NCBI GenBank assembly: GCA_900540095.1
Contig: UQEO01000056.1
Span: 1-12,664, forward strand
From: an uncultured Collinsella sp.
Lineage (GTDB): Bacteria > Actinomycetota > Coriobacteriia > Coriobacteriales > Coriobacteriaceae
Reading direction: 5' to 3'
Length of the DNA stretch: 12,664 nucleotides
Made by a program: the position numbers and the translations under genes. Under the pieces are notes generated by a model. It was not told the origin of the DNA. It saw only the letters and a list, made by a program, of their open reading frames with translations, and ran no database searches. Numbering within the stretch: position 1 is the first letter of the stretch; every line of letters begins with the position of its first letter. Shown one piece after another: positions 1 to 6,574 of this stretch.

Positions 1-747
1 CGGCGCTACAGCGGCCGCGGCAGCGGCAGCCTTCCTAGCAGCCTCCTCGGCCTGGGCGGCAGCGAGGATCTCGGAATCGCGCTGAGCCATGAGCTCCTTG
101 ACGTCGTCGGAAAGACCGTTCAGCACGGTCTGGACTTCTTGCTGCTTGGCCTGCATGTCCTGCATCTGGGCAGTCTGCTGGTCCTTGAGCTTCTCTAAGT
201 CGGCCTTCTGCGACTCGAGCTCGGTCTTTTGCGCATCGAGCTCTTCCTGGATGGTCTGAATGTCCTCGATGGCGTCGCGGTCGCTCTTGTTGATCTTCTC
301 AACGTAATGCGCGTTGGCGACGAGTTCCTCAAACGAGCCAGAGGCCAGCAGCAGCGACAGGATGTTCGTGCCGCCGGACTTGTAGCTGGCGGCCACGCGA
401 TCGGAAAGGTCGTTGCGCTTCTTCTTGAGCTCGGCCTTCTTTTCATCGATCTGGGCCTGCGTGTCGTCAATCTTGCCCTGGACATTCTCGATGTCGTTGA
501 GGGTCTGGGCATTCTTGTTGGCCAGCGCCGCATACTCATTTGCGATGCTGTCGAGCTGGGCCTGAACCTCGTCGAGCTGGGCCTGGGCGGCATTCAGTTT
601 ATCGGTGGTTTCTTTGGAAGCCTCCGCCGCATGGGCGCGAGCGGGCAGGCCAAAAAGAACTGCCGCAGAAGCGGCGCCGAACAGGGCCTTGAGGGCAGTG
701 CGGCGCGAGAGCTCCTGGGAAAGGATGGAATCGCTGTTTGGTGACAT
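1..747 (-). CDS. Exported coiled-coil protein, probable N-terminal part of a peptidoglycan hydrolase (partial)
   Basis: The reading frame is open from an ATG at 745-747 to the window edge, giving 249 residues with no stop; the C-terminus lies outside. A GGAG motif sits 5 bases before the ATG, which fixes the start. Residues 14-20 (SRRTALK) form a twin-arginine motif, followed by a hydrophobic stretch (about 21-36) and an AHA-A cleavage site near residue 40, so export by Tat is likely. Residues about 45-120 and 150-228 are Gln/Glu/Lys/Ala-rich heptad-like coiled coils. Between them is a short segment, about 118-150, with SYKSGG, LSLLLASGSFEEL and NAHYVEKI, which resembles the N-terminal coiled-coil domain of PcsB/CwlO-type cell-wall hydrolases. 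An alanine run (240-246) at the edge looks like a linker to a further domain, presumably NlpC/P60 or CHAP. The hydrolase function is inferred; only the coiled-coil half is visible. It points away from galE and has no visible link to the sugar genes. Confidence 0.75.
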   Translation of the reverse strand, partial: MSPNSDSILSQELSRRTALKALFGAASAAVLFGLPARAHAAEASKETTDKLNAAQAQLDEVQAQLDSIANEYAALANKNAQTLNDIENVQGKIDDTQAQIDEKKAELKKKRNDLSDRVAASYKSGGTNILSLLLASGSFEELVANAHYVEKINKSDRDAIEDIQTIQEELDAQKTELESQKADLEKLKDQQTAQMQDMQAKQQEVQTVLNGLSDDVKELMAQRDSEILAAAQAEEAARKAAAAAAAVAP

Positions 748-808
748 ATGTACTCCGTTACATGCTTATTTATATGTCGCTCAACTCATACATATTAGCG
801 TACATATG
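745..808. repeat. Inverted repeat CATATGTAC/GTACATATG in divergent intergenic region
   Basis: CATATGTAC at 745-753 and its exact reverse complement GTACATATG at 800-808 are separated by 46 bases. The left copy overlaps the start codon and leader of the minus-strand coiled-coil gene. Further ATATGT/ACATAT half-motifs lie between them (near 772-776 and 790-794). The spacing and position would suit a regulatory site for the minus-strand gene, but short AT-rich palindromes also arise by chance here. Confidence 0.35.
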
Positions 809-1013
809 GCGCGTCCCAACGATTTCCACGAACGGCAGGAAACTGCAAGGTCAGCGGCTCGTAAGCAAATGCCAAAGATCAGGTTATGCGTACGCAAGCT
901 CTTCTATGAGTACGTTAGCACAATCCTCTGCTTTTCCTACGGCGCACGATTTGGGCGTCCCTGCCTGCGCTATACTCCCCTGAAGAAGTGTTCCTGATTC
1001 GATAGGAGACTAC
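748..1013. promoter_or_regulatory. Divergent intergenic region; candidate galE -10 box
   Basis: This 266 bp gap separates two divergent genes and is clearly more AT-rich than its surroundings, at least up to about 950. For galE the best -10 candidate is TATACT at 971-976, which would start transcription near 983 and leave a leader of about 30 bases. The matching -35 is poor: TTGGGC at 951-956 would give a spacer of only 14 bases. For the minus-strand gene several TATAAA/TAATAT-like stretches exist but none pairs with a good -35. I see no coding sequence or structured RNA in this stretch. Confidence 0.4.
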
Positions 1014-2075
1014 ATGTCCAAAGCACTCGACCCCAAAGACACCTGTGTCCTCGTTACCGGTGGCGCCGGCTTTATCGGCTCGCACACCGTCGTTCAGCTG
1101 CTCGAGGGTGGCTACCAGGTCGTCATCGTCGATGATCTCTCCAACTCCAGCGCCGTCGCCGTCGACCGCGTCAAGACCATCGTGGGCGACGAGGCCGCCA
1201 AGAACCTCACCTTCTACGAAGCCAACGTGCTCGACCGCGATGCGATGAACAAGATCTTCGATACCCATCAGATCGACCGCGTCATCCACTTTGCCGGCTT
1301 TAAGGCCGTCGGCGAGTCGGTGAGCAAGCCCGTCGAGTACTACCACAACAACATCGAGAACACCCTGGTGCTCATCGACGTCATGCGCAACCATGGCTGC
1401 AAGTCCATCATCTTCTCGAGCTCCTCGACCGTCTACGGCGACCCGGACAACCCGCCCGTCACCGAGGAGGATCCTAAGAAGCCCGCGACCAACCCCTATG
1501 GTTGGACCAAGTGGATGATCGAGCAGATCCTTATGGACGTCCACACCGCCGACCCCGAGTGGGACGTCGTGCTACTCCGTTATTTCAACCCCATCGGCGC
1601 CCATCCGTCGGGTCTGATCGGCGAGGACCCCAAGGGCATCCCCAACAACCTGGTGCCCTATGTCGCCCAGGTCGCCGTGGGCAAGCTCGAGGCCGTTCAG
1701 GTCTTTGGCAACGACTACCCCACCCCCGACGGCACCGGCGTGCGCGACTACATCCACGTGTGCGATCTGGCCTCTGGTCACGTTGCCGCCCTTAACTGGA
1801 TGAACGGCAAAACCGGCGTCGAGATCTTTAACCTGGGCACCGGCACCGGCACCTCGGTACTCGAGGTCGTCGCCGCCTTCTCCAAGGCTTGTGGCAAGGA
1901 GCTGCCCTACGTGATCCGCGAGCGCCGCGCCGGCGACATCGCTGCCAACTGGTGCGATGCCTCCAAGGCCGAGCGCATGATGGGCTGGAAGGCCCAGTAC
2001 GACATCGCGGACATGTGCCGCGATAGCTGGAACTGGCAGAGCCACAACCCCAACGGCTTCGCCGACGCCGAGTAG
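1014..2075 (+). CDS. galE: UDP-glucose 4-epimerase
   Basis: This cytosolic short-chain dehydrogenase family enzyme interconverts UDP-glucose and UDP-galactose (Leloir pathway), feeding galactose into metabolism and supplying UDP-galactose for surface polymers. The 353-residue protein has the usual GalE length. The NAD-binding Rossmann motif TGGAGFIGSH is at residues 15-24. The catalytic Ser lies in the SSSSTVYG stretch (S137 by alignment with E. coli S124), and the YxxxK pair is Y162/K166 in YGWTK. The conserved RYFNPIGAHPSG, GVRDYIHV and DASKAERMMGW blocks follow, close to the E. coli protein as I recall it. The ATG at 1014 has AGGAG five bases upstream. The gene is flanked by its own leader and a terminator at 2098-2131, so it is probably monocistronic. 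It has no copy of the palindrome found near the neighbouring alpha-glucan genes, so co-regulation with them is not indicated. No frameshift or missing catalytic residue is seen. Confidence 0.97.
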   Translation: MSKALDPKDTCVLVTGGAGFIGSHTVVQLLEGGYQVVIVDDLSNSSAVAVDRVKTIVGDEAAKNLTFYEANVLDRDAMNKIFDTHQIDRVIHFAGFKAVGESVSKPVEYYHNNIENTLVLIDVMRNHGCKSIIFSSSSTVYGDPDNPPVTEEDPKKPATNPYGWTKWMIEQILMDVHTADPEWDVVLLRYFNPIGAHPSGLIGEDPKGIPNNLVPYVAQVAVGKLEAVQVFGNDYPTPDGTGVRDYIHVCDLASGHVAALNWMNGKTGVEIFNLGTGTGTSVLEVVAAFSKACGKELPYVIRERRAGDIAANWCDASKAERMMGWKAQYDIADMCRDSWNWQSHNPNGFADAE

Positions 2076-2097
2076 CAAAAACCTACATACCGCTCTT

Positions 2098-2131
2098 GCC
2101 CCGATCTCACGTTGTGAGGTCGGGGCTTTTT
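2098..2131 (+). terminator. Intrinsic terminator after galE
   Basis: A 13 bp stem (2098-2110 with 2114-2126, one G-U pair) has a three-base loop GTT and is followed by five T at 2127-2131. It lies 22 bases after the galE stop codon. Confidence 0.92.
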
Positions 2132-2180
2132 CATGGCATGTAACCATTCGCCGAAAATCGACCAACTTTTTTATCTTGCC

Positions 2181-2210
2181 TGTACATGTTTAAACAACAT
2201 GTTTTACAAT
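2181..2210 (+). promoter_or_regulatory. malQ promoter with embedded palindromic operator
   Basis: The -10 box TACAAT (2205-2210) lies 18 bases after TGTACA (2181-2186), a 4/6 match to the -35 consensus. The spacer is occupied by a perfect inverted repeat, ACATGTT-TAAAC-AACATGT (2184-2202). Inside it, ATGTTTAAACAA (2186-2197) matches 11 of 12 bases of TTGTTTAAACAA, the palindrome repeated upstream of the ABC operon and between the regulator and PTS genes. A repressor bound here would block RNA polymerase. The site is visible in the sequence; its binding by the GntR regulator is inferred. Confidence 0.7.
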
Positions 2211-2295
2211 AGGCGTATCGAATCAGAACATCGGAGGCGGACTGCACACCCATCGGCAGGCCGACCCCACAACAAGAAGGTTGGTGAGCGCATTC

Positions 2296-3801
2296 ATGGA
2301 GCGTGCAAGCGGCGTCCTCATGCCCGTCTCATCTCTGCCCGGACCATACGGAATCGGCGGCTTTGGCTGGAATGCCTACGACTTCGTCGATTTTCTCGCC
2401 TCGTGCAAACAACATTACTGGCAGATTCTGCCCCTTACGACGACCAGCTATGGCGATTCGCCCTATCAGTCGTTCTCGGCCCGCGCAGGCAACCCCAACT
2501 TTATCGACTTTGCTGAGCTTATCGAGGCAGGGTATCTGGAGCAGCGCGATATCGATGGCGTGTATCTGGGATCCGACCCCAGCAATGTCGACTACGGTGC
2601 CATCTTTGGTGGCCGCCGTCAGATTCTCGACCGCGCCGCTGAGCGCTTTGCTGCCGACAAGCCGGCCGATTTCGATGACTTTATCCAGGCCAACGAGGAC
2701 TGGCTCATCCCCTACTGTGAGTTCATGACCGTCAAAGAGGAGTGCGGTCTCAAGGCGTTTTGGGAGTGGCCCGCGGAGCTCCGCACCCGCGGCGAGGCTT
2801 CCGCCAAGGTCTGCGCCGACCATCCGGCGCGTATGCTCTACCACCAGATGACGCAGTACTTCTTCGATCGCCAGTGGAGCCGCCTCAAGGCCTATGCCAA
2901 CGAGCGCGACATTCTCATCATCGGCGACCTGCCCATCTATGTCTCGCGTGACTCCGTCGAGATGTGGGCGACGCCTGAGCTCTTTAAGATCGATGCCGCC
3001 GGCAATCCCGTGAGCGTCGCCGGCACGCCGCCCGACCAGTTCTCGGCCACCGGCCAGTACTGGGGCAACCCCATCTACGACTGGGACGCCATGGAGTCCG
3101 ACGGCTTCTCCTGGTGGGAGGGCCGCATCCGTGCCGCACTCGACATGTACGACGTCATCCGCCTGGATCACTTCCGCGGCTTCGAGGCCTATTGGGAGGT
3201 GCCGTTCTCCTCGCCCGATTCGTCCTACGGTTCGTGGACGCAGGGGGCCGGCCTCAAGTTCTTCAAGACGCTCGAGGAAAAGCTCGGCACGCTGCCCATC
3301 ATCGCCGAGGACCTGGGCTTCCTCACCCCCGGCGTCATCGACATGCGCGACAACTCGGGCTTCCCCGGCATGAAGATCCTGCAGTTTGCCTTTGAGGGCA
3401 CCAACTCGTACTACCTGCCGCATAACTACATCGCCAACACCGTCGCCTATGTGGGCACCCACGACAACGAGACGGCGCGCGGTTGGTTTGAGGGAACGGC
3501 CACCCCGCGTCAGCGCGAGCAGGCAGCCCTGTACACCCATCAGCAGGCCGGCGAACCCATGGCAGATGCACTCAATCGCACCATCGCCGCCAGCGTGAGC
3601 GACACGTGCATCTACACCATGCAGGATCTGCTCAACTTGGGCAACGAGGCGCGCATCAACACCCCTGCCACGCTGGGCGGCAACTGGACCTGGCGCATGC
3701 TCGATGGCGCCATCACCCGCGAGCTCGAGCACAAACTCACCGACTGGACCGAGACCTACTTCCGCATCCCGTCGGAAGCCGAAATCGAGCTTCCTCAATA
3801 G
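2296..3801 (+). CDS. malQ: 4-alpha-glucanotransferase (amylomaltase, GH77)
   Basis: MalQ transfers glucanyl segments between maltodextrins, releasing glucose and making longer chains that phosphorylase can use; it acts in the cytosol. The 501-residue protein spans a complete GH77 fold. The signatures are GVLMPVSSLPGPYGIGGFG at 6-24, SYGDSPYQSFSA at 51-62, nucleophile D291 in RLDHFRGF, acid/base E338 in IIAEDLG, and the transition-state Asp D390 in GTHDNE. I chose the ATG at 2296 because known homologues begin just before the GVLM motif and because GGTGA lies 8-9 bases upstream. In-frame TTG (2281) and GTG (2284) codons would add five or four residues and cannot be fully excluded. The gene has its own promoter/operator at 2181-2210 and is followed after 128 bases by glgP, its usual metabolic partner. 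All catalytic residues are present. Confidence 0.97.
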   Translation: MERASGVLMPVSSLPGPYGIGGFGWNAYDFVDFLASCKQHYWQILPLTTTSYGDSPYQSFSARAGNPNFIDFAELIEAGYLEQRDIDGVYLGSDPSNVDYGAIFGGRRQILDRAAERFAADKPADFDDFIQANEDWLIPYCEFMTVKEECGLKAFWEWPAELRTRGEASAKVCADHPARMLYHQMTQYFFDRQWSRLKAYANERDILIIGDLPIYVSRDSVEMWATPELFKIDAAGNPVSVAGTPPDQFSATGQYWGNPIYDWDAMESDGFSWWEGRIRAALDMYDVIRLDHFRGFEAYWEVPFSSPDSSYGSWTQGAGLKFFKTLEEKLGTLPIIAEDLGFLTPGVIDMRDNSGFPGMKILQFAFEGTNSYYLPHNYIANTVAYVGTHDNETARGWFEGTATPRQREQAALYTHQQAGEPMADALNRTIAASVSDTCIYTMQDLLNLGNEARINTPATLGGNWTWRMLDGAITRELEHKLTDWTETYFRIPSEAEIELPQ

Positions 3802-3849
3802 GAGCTACCGCGCCCGACCCCTCCCCACCGTGCGGACGCGCTTGCTTTT

Positions 3850-3883
3850 CCCGCGCGAGGCCACCCCAATCCCCTCGCGCGGG
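3850..3883 (+). terminator. Hairpin between malQ and glgP (attenuator or mRNA-stability element)
   Basis: A perfect 11 bp GC-rich stem, CCCGCGCGAGG (3850-3860) with CCTCGCGCGGG (3873-3883), encloses a 12-base loop. The downstream tract is CTTCTTA, not a clean T run, so full termination is doubtful. It more likely lets partial read-through from malQ into glgP, or protects the 3' end of malQ mRNA. I see no convincing separate promoter for glgP in the remaining bases up to 3929. Confidence 0.6.
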
Positions 3884-3929
3884 CTTCTTATGAATTGCAG
3901 ACATGAAACAACCCATCACAGGAGAAAAC

Positions 3930-6197
3930 ATGCCCCGAATTAACCTCATGGAACTCGCCGAGCAGTCTTTTGGCACCTCGCTCGAGCAGCTCGACGACCG
4001 TCGCATTTACAAGCTGCTGGTCAAACTCGTGCAGGAGCGCTCCGCCACCTGCCCGCTCAACAACGGCAAGAAAAAGCTCTATTACATTTCCGCCGAATTT
4101 TTGATCGGCAAGCTGCTCATCAACAACATGATCGACCTCGGCATCTACGACGAGGTTAAGGACCAGCTCACCGCCGCAGGCCACGACCTCAACAAGATCG
4201 AGGAATTCGAGGTCGAGCCGTCGCTCGGCAACGGCGGCCTGGGCCGCTTGGCCGCATGCTTCCTGGATTCCATCGCCACGCTGGGCTTGACCGGCGATGG
4301 CGTGGGCCTCAACTATCACTACGGTCTGTTCCGTCAGCGCTTTGTCGACAACCAGCAGAAGGCCGTCCCCGACGAGTGGCTCGGTGAGCAGGACATCCTG
4401 GTCGACGATGACCGCTCCTACACCGTCGAGTTCGGCTATTTTGCCGTTACCTCCAAGCTCGTCAACATCGATGTGCCCGGTTACGGCCAGCCCAACAAGA
4501 ACCGCCTGCGCCTGTTCGACCTGGCGAGCGTCGACGACGGCCTGGTCCCCGGCAGCTCCATCGACTTCGACAAGACCGAGATCGCCAAGAACCTCACGTT
4601 GTTCCTCTACCCCGACGATTCCGACGAGCAGGGCCGCCTACTTCGCATCTACCAGGAATACTTCATGGTAAGCAACGCCGCCCAGCTCCTGATCGACGAG
4701 GCCATCGAGCGCGGCAGCAACCTGCACGATCTGGCCGACTACGCCGTGGTCCAGATTAACGACACGCACCCCACCATGGTCATCCCCGAGCTCATCCGCC
4801 TGCTCACCACCGAGCATGGCATCGAGTTTGACGAGGCCGTGACCATCGTACGCTCCATGGTCGCCTACACTAACCACACGATTCTTGCCGAGGCGCTCGA
4901 GAAGTGGCCGCTCACCAGCCTGCAGAAGGTCTCCCCTGCCATCGCCGACATTATCGTCAAGCTCGATGAGATCGCGAAAGCCGAGCACGATGACCCGCGC
5001 GTCGCCATCATCGACGAGCACGACACCGTCCACATGGCCCACATGGACATCCACTTTGGCTTCTCCATCAACGGCGTAGCCGCCCTCCACACCAAGATCC
5101 TGGAGGACACCGAGCTTCATCCGTTCTACGAGATCTATCCCAAGAAGTTCTCCAACAAGACCAACGGCATCACCTTCCGCCGCTGGATCCATGGGGCCAA
5201 CCCCGCGCTCGCCAGCCTGCTCGACGATGTGATCGGCACCGACTGGCGCAGCACCGGCGATCTGAGCAAACTCGCCAAGTTCGCCGACGACAAGGACGTT
5301 CTTGAGCGCCTGGCCGCCACCAAGGTCGAGGCCAAGGCCATCATGCGCCAGTTCATGGCGCTCGAGCAGGGCGTGACCATTCCCTCCAACGCCATCATCG
5401 ACGTCCAGGTCAAGCGCATCCACGAGTACAAGCGTCAGCAGATGCTCGCGCTCTACATCATCTGGAAGTACCTCGATATCAAGAACGGCAACAGACCTAA
5501 GCACCCCGTCACCATCATCTTTGGCGGCAAGGCGGCGCCTGCCTACACTATCGCGCAGGACATCATCCATCTGATCTTGACGCTGTCGCAGTGGATTGCA
5601 AACGACCCCGACGTGGCTCCCTACCTGCAGGTTGTCATGATCGAGAACTACAACGTCACCGCCGCCGAGCGCGTGATCCCCGCCGCTGACATCTCCGAGC
5701 AGATCAGCCTGGCCTCCAAGGAGGCGAGCGGCACCTCCAACATGAAGTTCATGCTCAACGGCGCCCTAACCCTGTGCACGCTCGACGGTGCCAACGTAGA
5801 GATTGCCGAGCTCGTGGGCGACGAGAACATCTATACCTTTGGTGCCTCTTCCAAACAGGTCGAGCAGCTCTACGCCGACGGCACCTACAACGCCGGTGCG
5901 CTCTACCGCAAGCCCGGCATTAAACTGCTGGTGGACTTCATCACCAACCCGGCCTTTATGGCGACCGGCAATGCCGAGCGCCTGCAGCGCCTGCACGATG
6001 ACATTAAGGGCAAGGACTGGTTTATGGCCCTGCTCGACATTGAGGAGTACATCCAGACCAAGGAGCGCGTGTTGGCCGACTACGAGGACCGCGACGCCTG
6101 GATGCGCAAGACGCTCATCAATATCGCCAACGCCGGCACCTTCTCGTCCGACCGCACCATCTCCCAGTACAACGACGAGATCTGGCACCTGAACTAA
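3930..6197 (+). CDS. glgP: Alpha-glucan (glycogen/maltodextrin) phosphorylase, GT35
   Basis: This pyridoxal-phosphate enzyme removes terminal glucose from alpha-1,4-glucans using inorganic phosphate, yielding glucose-1-phosphate in the cytosol. The 755-residue length is typical of bacterial GlgP/MalP. Conserved blocks are EPSLGNGGLGRLAACF at 96-111, the NDTHPT and YTNHT stretches, KRIHEYKRQQ, and the PLP site EASGTSNMKFMLNG with the Schiff-base lysine at K606. The start is the ATG at 3930, with AGGAG five bases upstream; an upstream in-frame ATG at 3903 lacks a ribosome site and would place the Shine-Dalgarno inside the gene. It follows malQ by 128 bases, and this pair degrades imported or stored glucan. 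Sequence alone does not separate a glycogen-preferring from a maltodextrin-preferring enzyme. The short bacterial N-terminus makes control by phosphorylation, as in animal phosphorylase, unlikely. A strong terminator follows. Confidence 0.95.
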   Translation: MPRINLMELAEQSFGTSLEQLDDRRIYKLLVKLVQERSATCPLNNGKKKLYYISAEFLIGKLLINNMIDLGIYDEVKDQLTAAGHDLNKIEEFEVEPSLGNGGLGRLAACFLDSIATLGLTGDGVGLNYHYGLFRQRFVDNQQKAVPDEWLGEQDILVDDDRSYTVEFGYFAVTSKLVNIDVPGYGQPNKNRLRLFDLASVDDGLVPGSSIDFDKTEIAKNLTLFLYPDDSDEQGRLLRIYQEYFMVSNAAQLLIDEAIERGSNLHDLADYAVVQINDTHPTMVIPELIRLLTTEHGIEFDEAVTIVRSMVAYTNHTILAEALEKWPLTSLQKVSPAIADIIVKLDEIAKAEHDDPRVAIIDEHDTVHMAHMDIHFGFSINGVAALHTKILEDTELHPFYEIYPKKFSNKTNGITFRRWIHGANPALASLLDDVIGTDWRSTGDLSKLAKFADDKDVLERLAATKVEAKAIMRQFMALEQGVTIPSNAIIDVQVKRIHEYKRQQMLALYIIWKYLDIKNGNRPKHPVTIIFGGKAAPAYTIAQDIIHLILTLSQWIANDPDVAPYLQVVMIENYNVTAAERVIPAADISEQISLASKEASGTSNMKFMLNGALTLCTLDGANVEIAELVGDENIYTFGASSKQVEQLYADGTYNAGALYRKPGIKLLVDFITNPAFMATGNAERLQRLHDDIKGKDWFMALLDIEEYIQTKERVLADYEDRDAWMRKTLINIANAGTFSSDRTISQYNDEIWHLN

Positions 6198-6226
6198 TTT
6201 CGCTTCCCTTACCCATCCTCTTGAGA

Positions 6227-6258
6227 AACGGAGTCGTGGCAACACGGCTCCGTTTTTT
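6227..6258 (+). terminator. Intrinsic terminator after glgP
   Basis: A 12 bp stem (6227-6238 with 6243-6254, one G-U pair) is closed by a GCAA loop of the stable GNRA type. The right arm ends in a T run at 6253-6258. It starts 29 bases after the glgP stop. Confidence 0.93.
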
Positions 6259-6298
6259 GTGCCCGCACGTTACCCTGTGACCCGACTCGGCCAAACAA

Positions 6299-6353
6299 TC
6301 TCGATCTGTAACAACTACTCGGTAAAAACGGTCCCAGCTGTTACAGATTGAGA
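6299..6353. repeat. 55 bp inverted-repeat unit A (TCTCRATCTGTAAC arms)
   Basis: The arms are TCTCGATCTGTAAC at 6299-6312 and GTTACAGATTGAGA at 6340-6353, flanking a 27-base interior. The 14 bp arms pair completely in a plus-strand transcript if one G-U pair is allowed. The unit has exactly the same length and architecture as the one at 6380-6434. It lies downstream of the glgP terminator and upstream of the opposite terminator, outside any gene. Confidence 0.85.
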
Positions 6354-6379
6354 CATACCGGCCCCTCCCCTTGGGTTTA

Positions 6380-6434
6380 TCTCAATCTGTAACATCTAAC
6401 GTCCGAAATCGGCCCTACCCGTTACAGATCGAGA
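6380..6434. repeat. 55 bp inverted-repeat unit B (TCTCRATCTGTAAC arms)
   Basis: The arms are TCTCAATCTGTAAC at 6380-6393 and GTTACAGATCGAGA at 6421-6434, with a 27-base interior that matches unit A at about half of its positions, mainly in an AAA-x-CGG-x-CC block. Here the single non-Watson-Crick position is A-C on the plus strand and G-U on the minus strand, the reverse of unit A. The two units are 26 bases apart. Confidence 0.85.
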
Positions 6435-6460
6435 CAAACGACCGGCCAGACAACCCCAAC

Positions 6461-6506
6461 ACAAAGAAAGGCTCCCCTCTCGCCCGGTGGACGGGAGGGG
6501 AGCCTT
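6461..6506 (-). terminator. Intrinsic terminator of the ABC importer operon
   Basis: A perfect 11 bp stem, AAGGCTCCCCT (6468-6478) with AGGGGAGCCTT (6496-6506), can be extended by an inner CCCG/CGGG pairing. Read on the minus strand it is followed by TTCTTTG, consistent with termination of transcripts coming from the ATPase gene, whose stop is about 70 bases away. The bases between 6507 and 6574 hold nothing else I recognise. Confidence 0.85.
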
Positions 6507-6574
6507 ATATGTGACCGCGGCAAAAGGATGGCAATACCGCAGCCGCCCAAAGGGAGGGCCTGGATGCACCGGGC

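Noticed and set aside
229..744. Plus-strand open frame opposite the coiled-coil gene
   Set aside because: The minus strand gives a clean signal peptide, coiled coils and a good ribosome site; the plus frame has no motif or start signal.
2233..2295. A longer malQ beginning at an in-frame CTG (2242) just after a GGAGG motif
   Set aside because: CTG starts are rare, homologues begin at the GVLM block, and the added residues look non-conserved. The GGAGG remains unexplained in the leader.
2329..3798. 489-codon open frame on the strand opposite malQ
   Set aside because: It mirrors malQ almost exactly and its composition is that of an antisense shadow in GC-rich DNA; malQ has all catalytic residues and a ribosome site.
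3903..3929. Upstream ATG start for glgP
   Set aside because: The best ribosome site AGGAG lies inside that extension and points to the ATG at 3930.
6299..6434. CRISPR array
   Set aside because: The four 14-mers alternate in orientation and form two inverted-repeat units; CRISPR repeats are direct and longer, and no cas gene is present.
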